DNA from: Azolla caroliniana
Taxonomy: Eukaryota > Polypodiophyta
Direction: 5' to 3'
Assembly: GCA_043228905.1 (NCBI GenBank)
Contig: JBHGNT010000002.1
Span: forward strand, 17,298,001 to 17,362,000
Length of the DNA: 64,000 bases
Positions 33,320 to 43,768 of this stretch are shown in pieces; the first letter of the stretch is position 1; every line of letters starts with the position of its first letter. Under the pieces are notes generated by a model. It saw only the letters and a program-made list of their open reading frames with translations, was not told where the DNA came from and searched no databases. The position numbers were made by a program, and so were the translations under genes.

Positions 33320-35490
33320 TGTTGAGCAAGCAAGCTCAACCGGATTTGGATCGGTTGAATAAGACAGAGCCGAATCGGCATTCGAAAGGATGAGCCGGAT
33401 CGGTATCCGGAAACAACCAGCCGGATCGGGGAGACGGATCAGAGAGCTGGATTCGAGTGTGAATCGGAAGCCTAGTAGTAGCCTAGACTAGTAGGTAATC
33501 ATTGTCTCGTAGGTAGTGTCAATCTGGACAATGATTTGCGCAAAGATACTAGCCAATCTGAACAATGATTTGCACCCAGGAGAAGCCACCAACTTTCTTC
33601 GACTTGCAATCGATGCTAATGATCGAAGAAAACCATGCGAGTGGGTCGGCACGCAATGGAGGTGATGGACAAGAGCAGGACTAAAGGCACAGAGGTAGTG
33701 CTGACAACAATTCTGGACCCTCCACAAGTAGGGGGAGTCAAAGTGGCACCGGAAGTTGACACGAAATGCTGGTAATGTGGAAAAAAGGGCCATAGGGAAA
33801 GTGAATGATGGAAGAAGCACGCCGATTCGGACAAATCCGGGTCCGGCAAGGCTGGATGGGAAAACCGGCAAAGCTCACACTACGTAGAAGGATCGGAAGG
33901 ATCCAGAACCGAGAAGAGCGGTAAAGGGCCAACCTTTGTGATGAAGCACAAGGCTAACTTGATGAAGAAGACTACTTCCGAATCGGAGGAAGTATGGTAC
34001 GTTGATTCTGGAGCGTCCAACCACATGACGAGCCATGAAGAGTGGTTCTCGTTTTTGGAGAAACTGGAACAACCGGGAATCGTCGAAACCGGAGATGACA
34101 CCCCTCACCCGATTGTGCATGTTGGAGAAGTCCCTTTGAGCCATGTCAGACGGAAGGGGAAGCTGATGAACGTATTACACGTACCGAAAATTACAAAGAA
34201 CCTGGTGTTAGTCGGACAAATCATCGACCAAGGGATGTAGGTGCGGTTTACGCACCTCGGGTGCTTCATAGAGGAAGGATGGATAGTCGTGTAAGGGTGC
34301 AGAGTAGGGAGGATGTTCATCCTCAATAGCGATGACATCAGCACCGCCATGTTTGCCAAAGGACAGAAGATTGAATAGGACATCGACCTCTGGCATAAGC
34401 GGATCGGCCACGTCAACTACTAGAGGGTTCAGGACATGCAATAGAAACAAGTTATTTTCGGTTTGCCGAAATTTAGCGGCCGGAAGGCCAAAATTTGTGA
34501 AGCCTGCTAACTCAGGAAGCAAGATCATCTTCCATTCCCCACTGAATGAAACCGGAGCCGTAACAAGCTCAATCTAATACATTCGGATGTATGGGGACCG
34601 ACATAGAACGTTAGTGTTGGCGGCAGTCGATACTTTGTCTCCTTCATCGACAACTACAACCGACACACATGGATCTACCTCATCGAACGGAAGAGCGAAG
34701 TTTTTGAATGTTTCTGGAATTTGCAAAGCTTAGTTGAACGGGAAACGCAGAGCAAGGTCAAGTGCTTGTGGTCGGATGGGGGAAAAGAATACTTTTCCGG
34801 CCAATTCAACAGTTATTTGAAGCAAAACGTAATTTAGAGAGAATTCAACTATAGATACACACCGGAGCAAAACGCTGTGGCCAAAAGGAAGAACCAATTG
34901 ATTGTTGACGTGGCAAGGGAAATGTTGGAGGAGAAGAGCATGCCCCAATTCTACTGGGCTGAGGCAGTCTGGACGGCCGTTTACATCCAAAACTGGATCA
35001 GTGACAAGGTATCAGCACACGAGCTGTATTTCGGGCGCAAGCCGAATTTGAGATACCTTTGGATATTCGGCAACATAGGATATGTGCTTGTATCGGATGA
35101 GAAGCGGAGGAAGCTGGATCCAAAGTCGGAGAAGTGCATCCTAGTTGGCTACTCACATGAGCAAAAGGGGTATAAGTGCTATAACCCCCGGACTAAGCAG
35201 GTCCGAGTAAGCCTAGATGTTGAGTTTGATGAGAAGGCATCATGGTACTCCCTACTGACTCCAACTCCCGACGAAGACCCGATTCCGGAAGATGAGGCTA
35301 GTGAGCCCGAGAAGGTCCAAGAAGAAGATGAAGAACTCGGCACTCTAGAAGAGAGTCTGATCTCATTCCAGCTAAGTGGACCGAATGAGCGGCTGAGTTG
35401 GGATGACTAGTCGGATGAGGATCCGGCGAGTAGTGGAGACTTTGTCGTGCTCTCCCCTCGCAAGGAACTGAGAAGATCGTTCACGCACAA
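33320..35490 (+). pseudogene. Copia J: decayed copia element (F/I family), 3' truncated
   Basis: Starts with a fragment of an LTR (TGTTGAGCAAGCAAGCTCAAC at 33320). The rest of the LTR and most of gag are deleted. The zinc knuckle (CGKKGHRESE, about 33780), protease VWYVDSGASNHMTSHEEW (about 33995), the GAG-pre-integrase region, integrase (WSDGGKEYFSGQF, about 34770) and the integrase C-terminal block YVLVSDEKRRKLDPKSEKC follow. Stops interrupt the frame. The last open stretch is 34877-35410. The element ends before RT at a GAAA repeat. Confidence 0.88.
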
Positions 35491-35592
35491 AGAAAGAAAG
35501 AAAGAAAGAAAGATATATTAACGTCTTCTAAGGCCAAATTTGGCCCATGAGACAATTGGTTTACAACAAAAGAGTATTTATCCAGTCATCAT
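35491..35592 (-). repeat. Interspersed repeat copy 2 with GAAA/TTTC tail
   Basis: An AGAAAGAAAG tract (about 35488-35512) adjoins about 80 bp homologous to 871-942 in reverse orientation. In the minus reading, body then TTTC tail is the order expected of a non-LTR retroposon end. It interrupts or abuts copia J. Confidence 0.55.
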
Positions 35593-36432
35593 AACTAAAA
35601 TAAAATTAAGTGAAAAATAGAACTTAAACTAAAAGAGTTCTAGTAGTGTACAATACGTAGTATATTCGAAAGTGACTATACAGTAAGCCTAATTTTATTT
35701 CCACCCAAGCCTCTCGAAAAGAAGTGGGGGGTCAAAGGGTCTTGATGTGGGTGTGACCCGTGGTTCCAATGTAGAGAGTGCCCTAGCCATGGCTTCTAGG
35801 CGGTGTAGCTCACGTTCCCTTATTTTCAATATTGCTTCCACATCACGTCAAGTTGCTTTGAAACCCGGCCCCCGAGGACGTCTGGTTCTTGTTATATGTT
35901 TTTAGGGTTAGGGTTAATGAGAATGATAATGATGATGATTGATGATGACGAAGATAGACATGGTGAAATAGCAAAGATGATGAAGAGAGAGATTGAGATG
36001 AAGATATTGAGAATCATTGAGAAGCATTGCGGGGTGGATGACATTGATGAGCATTGCGGGGTGGGGGGTGGTGCCTAGAATGGCTCCACCCCCCTCCCAA
36101 GGGGGTTTAACATTGAGGGGGAGAGAGAGAGAGAGAGAGAGAGAGATGAAAAGAGAGATAGAGAGAAATGTTCATTCATTCATTCATTCCCCATAAAGGG
36201 GTTAAATAATACAAGAGGGGGTAGATACAAAGGGGTGTAAGCCCCCTAGAGCATTCATATTGGACACTCACTCACACCTCATCGTATCCCTCCACATGCA
36301 CACACGTGTGCATGTGTTCACATACATATCGACTCACAATTACATTTATGTTCCCTACACATATACAACATCATCATGATAATATTCGACCCTCACTCAT
36401 CACACTTGACTCTCCGTACAGCTCGTACGGGG
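35593..36432. other. Unclassified spacer with microsatellites
   Basis: No gene recognised. There are two telomere-like units at about 35901-35915, a GA tract at 36121-36149, ATTC repeats at about 36175-36190, and a GT/CA-rich palindromic stretch CACACGTGTG near 36300. The last 250 bp may be part of an LTR ending at 36437. Confidence 0.4.
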
Positions 36433-36459
36433 TAACACAATATGGCACGCCCGTGGGAA
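36433..36459 (+). other. LTR end plus primer-site-like sequence
   Basis: TAACA (36433-36437), five bases later TGGCACGCCCGTGGGA (36443-36458). This resembles the junction of a plant Tat-type gypsy 5' LTR and its primer site. No gag or pol follows that I can recognise, so at most a leader fragment survives. Confidence 0.35.
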
Positions 36460-37089
36460 AGTGCCTTGCACGTTGATCCCACATGCCTTGATGATGATAT
36501 CTCTTCGACCGGAACTTCCATCGGTCCTTTCAACGATCGACTCCCTCGATCGGAGCGCTTGACTCAATCATCTCCATCGGTCAGCGACTTTTCCGCGACA
36601 CGAACATTCTCATTCTGTCGTCTTATGAACTTTGGTATCCTCTTTTGGGTTCTTAAAAATGTTGTGTGCATGTATGTTATTCTTTGTTGATTTTGTGAGT
36701 TGTCGTGGTCAATCACGTCCATTTCTTTAGGTGGATGAGATTTTAAAATTTCATAGGTGCCCTTTGATTTTTAAAATTTTCTTATATACCCTCAGGTTTT
36801 TACAATTATGTTTGATACCCTCATGTATCTAGAATTCCAATAGTGCCCTTAGGTTTGTTTTTCGAAATTTCTTGGATGTCCTCAGTTTCCAAAATCCGAG
36901 GATGCTCCGTATGATTATCTTTTTCCCTCCCTCTTTTCTGTTTCATCTTCCTCTCTCACACTCTTGCCTCTTTGCAAACCCTAATTTTTCTACTCAATCT
37001 TTCTCTTTTTATTTTTCTATTTCCTCTCTTTCTCTTCCTCTTTTTCTTTCGCTTGTTTTTCTCTTTCTTTTCTGTTTTTACATATCCCG

Positions 37090-38200
37090 TCAACCTCCTC
37101 TCAGGTCTCTGCCTGAGGTGGTGGTTGTTTCACCATTCCGGCCACTGGCCGGCTATTCTGATTGTGTCGGCTACTCCTGCCACTCCATCTCTGTCTCCGG
37201 CTCCATTGCCATCCACCCCATCGTTTCGGCAACTCTTGCTGTCTATTTAGGGTTTCAGGCCACCGTTGCTATCTGGCCGCCGCTGTGCATTCAGATCATC
37301 ATCTGGCCGTTCCTTTCCTTGGTCGCTGTTCAGCCGCTTCGGCCGCTGATTTTTGGCTATCGCCGCCCTTTGTCCGGCTATCACCACTTCATCTCACCGG
37401 CCATTCCCTCCGGCCATCGATTGCTGTCCGGCCATCTGCTGTCCACTCGTATCTCCAACCATTTTCATCTCCCATCTCTGTGTCTGTCTGGCCCGTCCGG
37501 TTATTCTTCCGCGATTGTCCGACCGTCGGTCCGACGATCTCCATCGTACGGCCCGTTCGTCCGTCCACCCGGTCTGGTCGACGGTCCGGTCGATGTCTGG
37601 CCGTCTCCATCTTAATCGTTGTCCGGCGTCGTCCATTTGTGTAGTCCGGCCGCCTTCGTTTCGATGTTGTTCGGCCACTCTGACCGATGTTCTGCCATTC
37701 CGGTCGCTCTTGCCGCTCTCTGGTCACTCCGGCCGCTCCGGCTTCTGTCTGGCCACTCTGCCCGCTCTTCGGCCACTGTCCAACCATCGTTGCTTTGGTT
37801 GTTGTTCGGCCAGTGCCACTATTGGGCTATTGTGAGGCCAACGCCGCTGTCTTTGTCAGGGGCATCCGGTTGCCGCCACTCCGTCCGTTGCTATTCGACC
37901 ACCGCTCCGGCCATTGGTTGTCTGGCCACCACAATCCGGTGATCGTCCCGGCTTCATCATCATTCCGGTCGTTCAGCCCATCCGGTCATGTTTGTCTCTG
38001 TCCGACCGGGCCGCTACTAGTCAGCCACCACTCTATCCATTGGTATGTGGCCACCGCCATCCGATCGTTGTCATTCTGGTCGTCGTTTGTCAGTTCTCTG
38101 TCCAGCCCGTCTAGCCATTCCAACCGCTGCTGTCGTCCTTGTCTTGCCGTCTTCGTTTTCCATGGCTGTGCATTTCGGCTATCGTCTCCATCTATTTGTT
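37090..38200. repeat. Pyrimidine-rich degenerate GGCCAC/CCGGCC tract
   Basis: About 1.1 kb in which GGCCACTCCGGCC-like and TGTCCGGCCATC-like words recur at irregular spacing. This keeps several frames open on both strands (for example 36872-37615 plus and 37389-37787 minus). Residue make-up (Ser, Pro, Leu, Arg) follows the DNA bias and no domain is visible. I read it as a degenerate minisatellite or untranslated retroelement leader, not a gene. Confidence 0.5.
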
Positions 38201-38727
38201 GTTGATTATTTTAGCAATGGTGACCCTAATGATTATGATTACAACGAAGAATAATCGCACATTCCTTCATATGCATCATCTTGGAGATCATGGTTTATGA
38301 ACAAACGATGCTTATTATGAGTGCCACCATGATATGAATCATGCTCACATGCGTTGTGGCGGTTAATGTAGGTGTTAGTATCAGCGTTAGTATAAGGGCT
38401 AGAGGCACGCACTTAGGGTTAGTACACAAAGAGTTTAGGCTAAACTCATAAGGCCCATGGGTGTAGAAGAAACTAGGGCTAGGGTATCTAGTGCAAGGAA
38501 TGGTAGAGGAGTTAGCGTTAGGAAAATAGGAATAGAAAATGGGGTTAGGGTTACAGGAGTAGTGATTATCCAAAGACCAAAAATGATGATAATGCTCAGA
38601 GACATCATCAATCTACCATTTTCATCATTTCTCGCACATTTCTTGTACATTGTCGGTTTGTATCGCCGTGTATCATTCTTCGACTCCGTTTCCAAAGGGG
38701 GGTTGCCTTAGTGGTCGCCAAAAACTG

Positions 38728-39163
38728 TGTTAACTCTTCGGCCGGACAATGGCCTAACACAGGGTGTCTACAGAAGACACTTCACCAAAGGGGTGTTACG
38801 GCAACCGGGTTAGACTTCAACGCTTAATCCGACTTAATTAAGTTACTTGTTATGATCGTCTTTCATAAACACACGCGTAAGATATAACAATTAAGACAGA
38901 ACGGCAATTAACACAGATAGATAATAACGCTAAGCTTTTATTAATTCACCGCTCACTATTACATTGTATCCGGGCCTTTAAATAGGTTTCCGGTCTGTAT
39001 TACAAAACGGTGCCATCCGCACCTGTTCGGGATCGGTCCGGATCCGGAACGGCATACCGATTCCGGTCCGTCCATCCACACTCATAGCTTAATTACAGCC
39101 ACATTCCTACTACTTAAATAACTCTCCGTTTCCCACTCTGGACTCCTTTGCCGGCCGGTAACA
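38728..39163 (-). repeat. LTR-like segment with TATA box and gypsy-type primer site
   Basis: 436 bp with inverted ends TGTTA...TAACA. On the minus strand it has CCTATTTAAAGGC (about 38979, TATA-like) and AATAAAAGC downstream. It is followed after its minus end by TTTTTGGCGACCACTAAGG (about 38706-38724), like the primer site and leader of many plant gypsy elements. I infer a 5' LTR in minus orientation. No partner LTR was found. Confidence 0.45.
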
Positions 39164-39171
39164 GTTCTTCT

Positions 39172-39936
39172 CTAGTTTTCTGCCTCATCAATGGAAAGGC
39201 CGAGTGGTGCAAGTGTGTTGACATTTGTTGTCTCCCCCTGTTCCTGAAAAACTTCATTTATTACATGTTCGTGATCATTAGCAACATTATTGTCAACATT
39301 TTGTAACTTATTCTCTCTGTGTTGTTTTAGCTCTAGAATGTATTTGCCTAATTTCTTTATATCTAGAGTATCTAATAGTTTGGGGAGGGTGGGAGACGAA
39401 CCAAGTATGTCTTGGTATTTTTCCCTTATCTCGGCATAGGTTGGACACTTGCATGTAAAGTGGTATTCATCCTCTATCTCTATGTGACATAACCTACATA
39501 TCCTTTCCTCCCTAGGGACTCCACTAGTACGGCCATTCTCAATCTCAAGTTGGTGAGATGATATTCTAAGTTGTCCAATGGCAACCCTTAGTGCATGTGG
39601 TAAGAATACATCTAGATATTTTGGCTGCGTGATAAAACCTAACTCAGAGAAGTGCATGAAGTGTTTCTTATAGTACAACATTTTAGATGGGAGTGGCTCT
39701 AGTGGGGTGATCCATTTACACCGAGTGTAAATTTGCCATATTTCTTGGTGTATTACTTTATTGCAGTCCTCATGAGAGATTAAAGTGTTATCACTCGTGT
39801 GGTTGTACCTAAGGGGAGGTAGGTTATTAATGTCTAGACCATTCGCAAGAAGCGAACTCACCATCATGCCATCCCATGAGCTAGTATAGCCGGACTCATA
39901 CAATGATCGAGAGGCCTTAAAGGCTTGATGAGATAT
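39172..39936 (-). pseudogene. LINE-like ORF, C-terminal part, interrupted by copia F
   Basis: The frame is open from the copia F border (39936) to a stop at 39172, about 254 residues. The block ISSHQLEIENGRTSGVPREE is followed by a Cys/His motif, CRLCHIEIEDEYHFTCKC (C-x2-C-x9-H-x4-C). This resembles the zinc-binding C-terminus after the reverse transcriptase of non-LTR elements. The N-terminal RT part would lie beyond copia F, outside the window. No intact start is present. Host-gene origin is less likely, but I cannot exclude it. Confidence 0.5.
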
Positions 39937-40393
39937 TGTAAAAAGTAACGCGCGGAAGCAAGTATGAAGACCAAACAGAAGGAAGAAAACTCAGGTTTAA
40001 TGGAGAGCTTGAGCTCACGCAGTATACGCGGGAGAGACAGAGAGAGTGAGAGAGGAAAAAAACAAGAACTATATTCAAAAAAGGTACTCAATCTCTATTC
40101 ACCACTCTCTATACATATGTGTGTTCAATGAACACTTTTATACAAGTCCTAGAAGGACTGACCGAAGTACTGACAATACTTCAATGCTCATTAAGAGCTC
40201 CTACACTAACTCCCAAATATATTCCTCACGGAATATCTTTCCTAACGGCCTCCTGGTTTATGCACCGATCTGGCCCTACCTACACACCGGTCTGCGTACC
40301 GGTTTACGCATTCGACCTAACCGATCGGTCCCAACCGATCCGGTCCTCGGCTTCTTCAGCCGATCCGGCCGATGTTGAGCTTGTCTCTCAACA
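39937..40393 (-). repeat. Copia F 3' LTR
   Basis: 457 bp, TGTTGAGAGACAAGC to TACA on the minus strand. It is homologous to the copia I LTR and contains a CT-rich tract and the palindromic GTGTTCAATGAACAC block. It sits inside a LINE-like reading frame, with gatat at 39932-39936 outside it. Confidence 0.92.
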
Positions 40394-40891
40394 CTCCCCC
40401 TCAAGCTCAACTTGAGGCTCTTCGGGATCTTCGGGCTCACAGCTCCGATTCCTCCTGGCTTCACGCCTCGCTCGCGCTCCACGACCTGTTCGACTCCGCG
40501 CGCTTCGACCCTTCCAGTTGGCTTGTCTGCTCATGTGGCCCTTATTAGCTCTTCTGCTGTTGCGGTGTCGACGCTTCTCCTGCTGCCTTTTCTTCCGCTT
40601 GGGCCTCGGTTGATTCAGCGTATCTGAATCAAACATCCGAACCGACTCAGCTACCTCCGATCGGTTTTCGCTCTCGTCCGAGTTGGCTGTCTCCAACTTG
40701 TCTTCGGTCTTCTCGCCCTCGATGGCGTCATCTTCCCCATGCGTGGTTGGCTTCGGCTCTCTCCTTTGGCTGCTCCCCTTTTGTCCGCTTCCGGACTTTT
40801 CTGCGGGTCCGCCCTCGGCTTCTTCAGCCGATCCGAAGTCGAACTCGACAACAGAGTCAACCGACTCGGTGTCGCGGTCTCCACTCCTTTC
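40391..40891 (-). pseudogene. Charged C-terminal extension of copia F polyprotein
   Basis: In frame with RNase H, directly after one TAG (40892-40894), 167 codons stay open to the TGA at 40388-40390, where the frame ends VELEGEC across polypurine tract and LTR. That is a usual copia terminus. The first part is acidic (DTESVDSVVEFDFGSAEEAE) and the later part strongly basic (RPKRKKRQQEKRRHRNSRRA). Standard copia pol ends soon after RNase H, so this is an added tail or a separate 3' ORF. Its function is unknown; RNA binding or nuclear localisation are possibilities only. Confidence 0.6.
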
Positions 40892-41117
40892 CTACTTCCT
40901 TGCTTGGTCGTTCGGGACTGTTCTCCCCCTCAAGTTTGGCACGTCGAGGTGACACAATACGAGCGCACCTGAGAATTGCCGCAACTTATCCAGACCAAGA
41001 GGCTTGGTGAAGATGTCGGCAGTCTGCCAATCCGTCGGAACGTACTGAAGTTCGACTTCACTAGAAAGGACACGCTCACGGACGAAATGGTAGTGCACCT
41101 CAATGTGATTGGTCCGT
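40892..41117 (-). pseudogene. Copia F RNase H, C-terminal piece
   Basis: Carries TNHIEVHYHFVRERVLSSEV and QTADIFTKPLGLDKLRQF, the standard end of copia RNase H. It terminates at TAG 40892-40894. The upstream half is at 49423-49963. Removing gypsy G and one copy of CCGT joins the halves in frame. Confidence 0.9.
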
Positions 41118-42276
41118 TGTCGTGAAGATTTTCGGCAATAGTGTGAAAATCCCATAAAACGTACGAAATCGAGTATGAATCACATAATACAATAATTGTG
41201 AAGATAACATTTTAAATAAATTTAATATCTACGTACAAAATGATGGAGGTTTCGAATGCACTTTATTACAAGAGAAACAGACAACTAAATGTCAAGATAT
41301 GAGGGTATAAAGTTTGTGAAAGGAAAAGAGAAAATCATCATCTAGGCACGACAAATACGGCTCTCATCATATATAAGGTAGAGCAAAAGATATTATCTTT
41401 GTGTCTATGTGTGGAGCATAGAGAGTTCAAGGTAACTTGAACTAAGAGTGAAGGTGGGCTCGCTACTCGTAAAGGGTTTTGGCCAACCAAAACCGGACCG
41501 GTGATGGAGCCGGTGATCCGGCGGCAATCCGGCATCCGACGAGGCACCGGTAACCGACGACAATCCGGCATTCGGCGGGGCACCGGTATCCGGCGCCGGT
41601 GAGACGACGGCATCCGTCGAGGCACCGGTAACCGGCGGCGGCACTAGTATCCGGCGTCAACCGGCGACGGCATCCGACGAACCGGTGTCCGCGGACTAGA
41701 TAAATAAATATATAAATATATATACATATATACATATACAAGGAGGGCAAGTAAGGATTCGAACCTTGCACCTCCAAGTTAGGATTCAATTGGCTTACCA
41801 TTAAGCCATGCTATTTAGTTAAAATTATATTTCTATCATCGTACTTTTACATGTAAATTCTCATACATGAGAGCTAAAATGAGTGACATGGTTATCATGC
41901 ACCACATGCAATACATAAGCACCAAATGGCAAACATGCAATTTATGCATGTCTTGTACCCTCATGTGCATCATATGCATGGGAGCATCTATAAAAGAAGG
42001 AAGGGGGAGGAGAAAAAACACGGTTTTTTTTTATGAAAATTAAGAGGAAGAAATTCGTTATCAAATTGATCGTGTAACTTGTTTCTTAAATCTAAAGTTA
42101 AAAGTTCAATCAATCTCTCTCAATCGTGTAATCTCAACTTCTCTCTTTCCCAATCTATCTTAAGTACTTTCTCGCTAAAGCTTGCGCCAAAGCTTGTACC
42201 GACTTTGAATCCTTCCGGTCCAGAACCCTGACGGTTCCGCCTCACGATCCGCGCGTAGTGACGGATCTTCACGACA
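41118..42276 (+). repeat. Gypsy G 5' LTR
   Basis: 1159 bp. It has a GC-rich block of CCGGTAACCGACG/GGCATCCGGCG-like imperfect repeats (about 41490-41695), an AT microsatellite (41700-41740) and a minus-strand tRNA-like segment (41755-41808). Confidence 0.93.
41755..41808 (-). other. tRNA-like segment (A and B boxes) in gypsy G LTR
   Basis: On the minus strand TGGCTTAATGG (41798-41808) differs by one base from the plant A box TGGCNNAGTGG, and GGTTCGAATCC (41755-41765) is a perfect B box. They are 32 bases apart, and TTCGAAT would form a 7-base T loop. No acceptor or anticodon stem pairs well. The same block is kept in the 3' LTR (about 48898-48951). It runs antisense to the element. Confidence 0.55.
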
Positions 42277-42284
42277 TAATTAAG

Positions 42285-42304
42285 TGGTGAACCCAACGTG
42301 AAAG
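42285..42304 (+). other. Probable primer-binding site, gypsy G
   Basis: TGGTGAACCCAACGTGAAAG follows the 5' LTR. H has the same 20 bases with one change (56215-56234), although their LTRs differ greatly. It starts TGG, as expected for pairing with a tRNA CCA end. I could not match the rest to a plant tRNA I know, and it is not initiator-Met. Confidence 0.6.
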
Positions 42305-42343
42305 AGGCGGTAGGAAGGATCAAGTCGAGATTAATACTTGGAG

Positions 42344-43768
42344 ATGGCGTCCTCAAGCAAGCAAGCAGGAGAGCTCGAAAGGATGATGCTAATCGTCGAG
42401 CAAATGATGAGATCTCGGGACAACGACGCGAGCGTGGAGAAGGCTGTCGATCGTGATGTAGAGCTCGAGGGCCAATTCGATGGAAGGAACGTTACGAAGT
42501 TCCTTGATGCATATAGAAGGGAGATGAATCAGAGGGACGTGTCCGAGGCACGTCAAATCGCAAGCTTCAAGAGAGTTGTCGCCAACAACATCCAAAGACG
42601 CGTCATCGAGCTTCAAGAAGGTAAGACAACATGGTCCGAGTTCGAGAAAACGATACTAGCGGAGTTCGTGACTGAAGACTCAACGAGGATGACTCGACAT
42701 GCCCTGATGAAGTGGATAGAGAAGAAGAATAAGAAGATGAGCGTCTCGAGGGTGTACGACGAATTCGACCAGATCTTTAGTCGTCTCCCCAATACGGACC
42801 AAGTGTTGCTTGAAGAGGATAAGACTTTGTACTTCTTGAAGGCCGTGGACATAAAGGATAGACGGGAGTTGGGGACTCTTCTCGAAGATGATACCCAAGC
42901 AAATGGGCTCGTAGCGGACTGGATCGCGGTGAAGCGGCCATGCAATAGGCTCAACAAGCATCGCCAATGGGTTGATGACACCAACTTGACGGGACCGACT
43001 ACCACGGAGAAAGCAAGACCGCCGAAAGTAGCTGAGCCGCTGAGACAAAGTAACGTGGAAGAAAAGAAGATTGATGACGACATCATTGAAGAGCTAGCGA
43101 AGAAGTTCGAGAAGGTCACGCTAGCCAACATGAATCGTCGGGGCCCTAAAGGAAAAGAACCCTTTAGATGCATGTGGTGCGATAGCATGGACCACATGAG
43201 AAGGGATTGTGCGAGCCTTCGAGAGGCGATTCGACAAAATATCGTATACATAGAGGACAACATGATCTGCTCAAGCGAGACTAGAAGACCCCTGCGGGTG
43301 AATTTCGGAAGAGGAGGAATGAAGAAATCTATGGAGGATGCCGATGCGACTCATGTGGATGCGATGCACTATGCTGCGTCGGCCGGAATAAGAGTCGGGA
43401 AAGACAAGACTGAAGCTACTAGAGCGGGAGCAAAGTTTTGGACTTCCGTTCTCGAATATGAGAAGAAGGGAAAAGTCACATCGAACGAGGTAGAGCTTGC
43501 GGACCGAAGCGTGCAAAGCATAACCGGGTGGTCGGATCCGGTGGACGACAACACCATACTCGCAGAGGTGATGTGCGACAACCACGAGGTGTTCGTCAAA
43601 GAAAAGAGAAAGAGAATAGAAGAGCAAGGCCCATCAAAAAGACATGAAACAAGGAATGCGAAAAAGAAGGACAATGCGGAGACGAGTCGACCTTTACAAA
43701 CGGAGGAACGAAAATCAAGCCGAAAGGGGAGCCGGGCATATGAGTTGAAGAAACGGTTCGACCCGTGA
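42344..43768 (+). CDS. Gypsy G Gag
   Basis: 474 residues from ATG 42344 (MASSSKQAGELERMM). The capsid-like helical region includes FDGRNVTKFLDAYRREMNQR and TWSEFEKTILAEF. A zinc knuckle, CMWCDSMDHMRRDC (C-x2-C-x4-H-x4-C), lies at about residue 275. A conserved block (HVDAMHYAASAGIRVGKD) is shared with H. Gag packages element RNA into virus-like particles. In H the gag frame runs straight into protease; here it stops at 43766-43768 and protease continues in the -1 frame, probably a mutation. Confidence 0.88.
   Translation: MASSSKQAGELERMMLIVEQMMRSRDNDASVEKAVDRDVELEGQFDGRNVTKFLDAYRREMNQRDVSEARQIASFKRVVANNIQRRVIELQEGKTTWSEFEKTILAEFVTEDSTRMTRHALMKWIEKKNKKMSVSRVYDEFDQIFSRLPNTDQVLLEEDKTLYFLKAVDIKDRRELGTLLEDDTQANGLVADWIAVKRPCNRLNKHRQWVDDTNLTGPTTTEKARPPKVAEPLRQSNVEEKKIDDDIIEELAKKFEKVTLANMNRRGPKGKEPFRCMWCDSMDHMRRDCASLREAIRQNIVYIEDNMICSSETRRPLRVNFGRGGMKKSMEDADATHVDAMHYAASAGIRVGKDKTEATRAGAKFWTSVLEYEKKGKVTSNEVELADRSVQSITGWSDPVDDNTILAEVMCDNHEVFVKEKRKRIEEQGPSKRHETRNAKKKDNAETSRPLQTEERKSSRKGSRAYELKKRFDP

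Noticed and set aside
35901-35915. Telomere repeats (TTTAGGG-like)
   Set aside because: Only about two units, isolated in repeat DNA; also two short units near 38541. Too few for an interstitial telomere array.
36872-37615. Possible 247-residue membrane protein
   Set aside because: The hydrophobic start comes from a TTC/TTT-rich tract and the rest from the GGCC-rich tract. Long frames are open on the opposite strand as well, and there is no domain or start context.
41755-41808. A functional tRNA gene
   Set aside because: The A and B boxes are good but acceptor and anticodon stems do not pair, and there is no terminator. I kept it only as a tRNA-like segment.
43765-43767. Internal translation start for the gypsy G protease
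   Set aside because: The frame begins with GTG and has no suitable ATG before the conserved linker. In H the same region is continuous with gag, so it is a frameshift rather than an independent gene.
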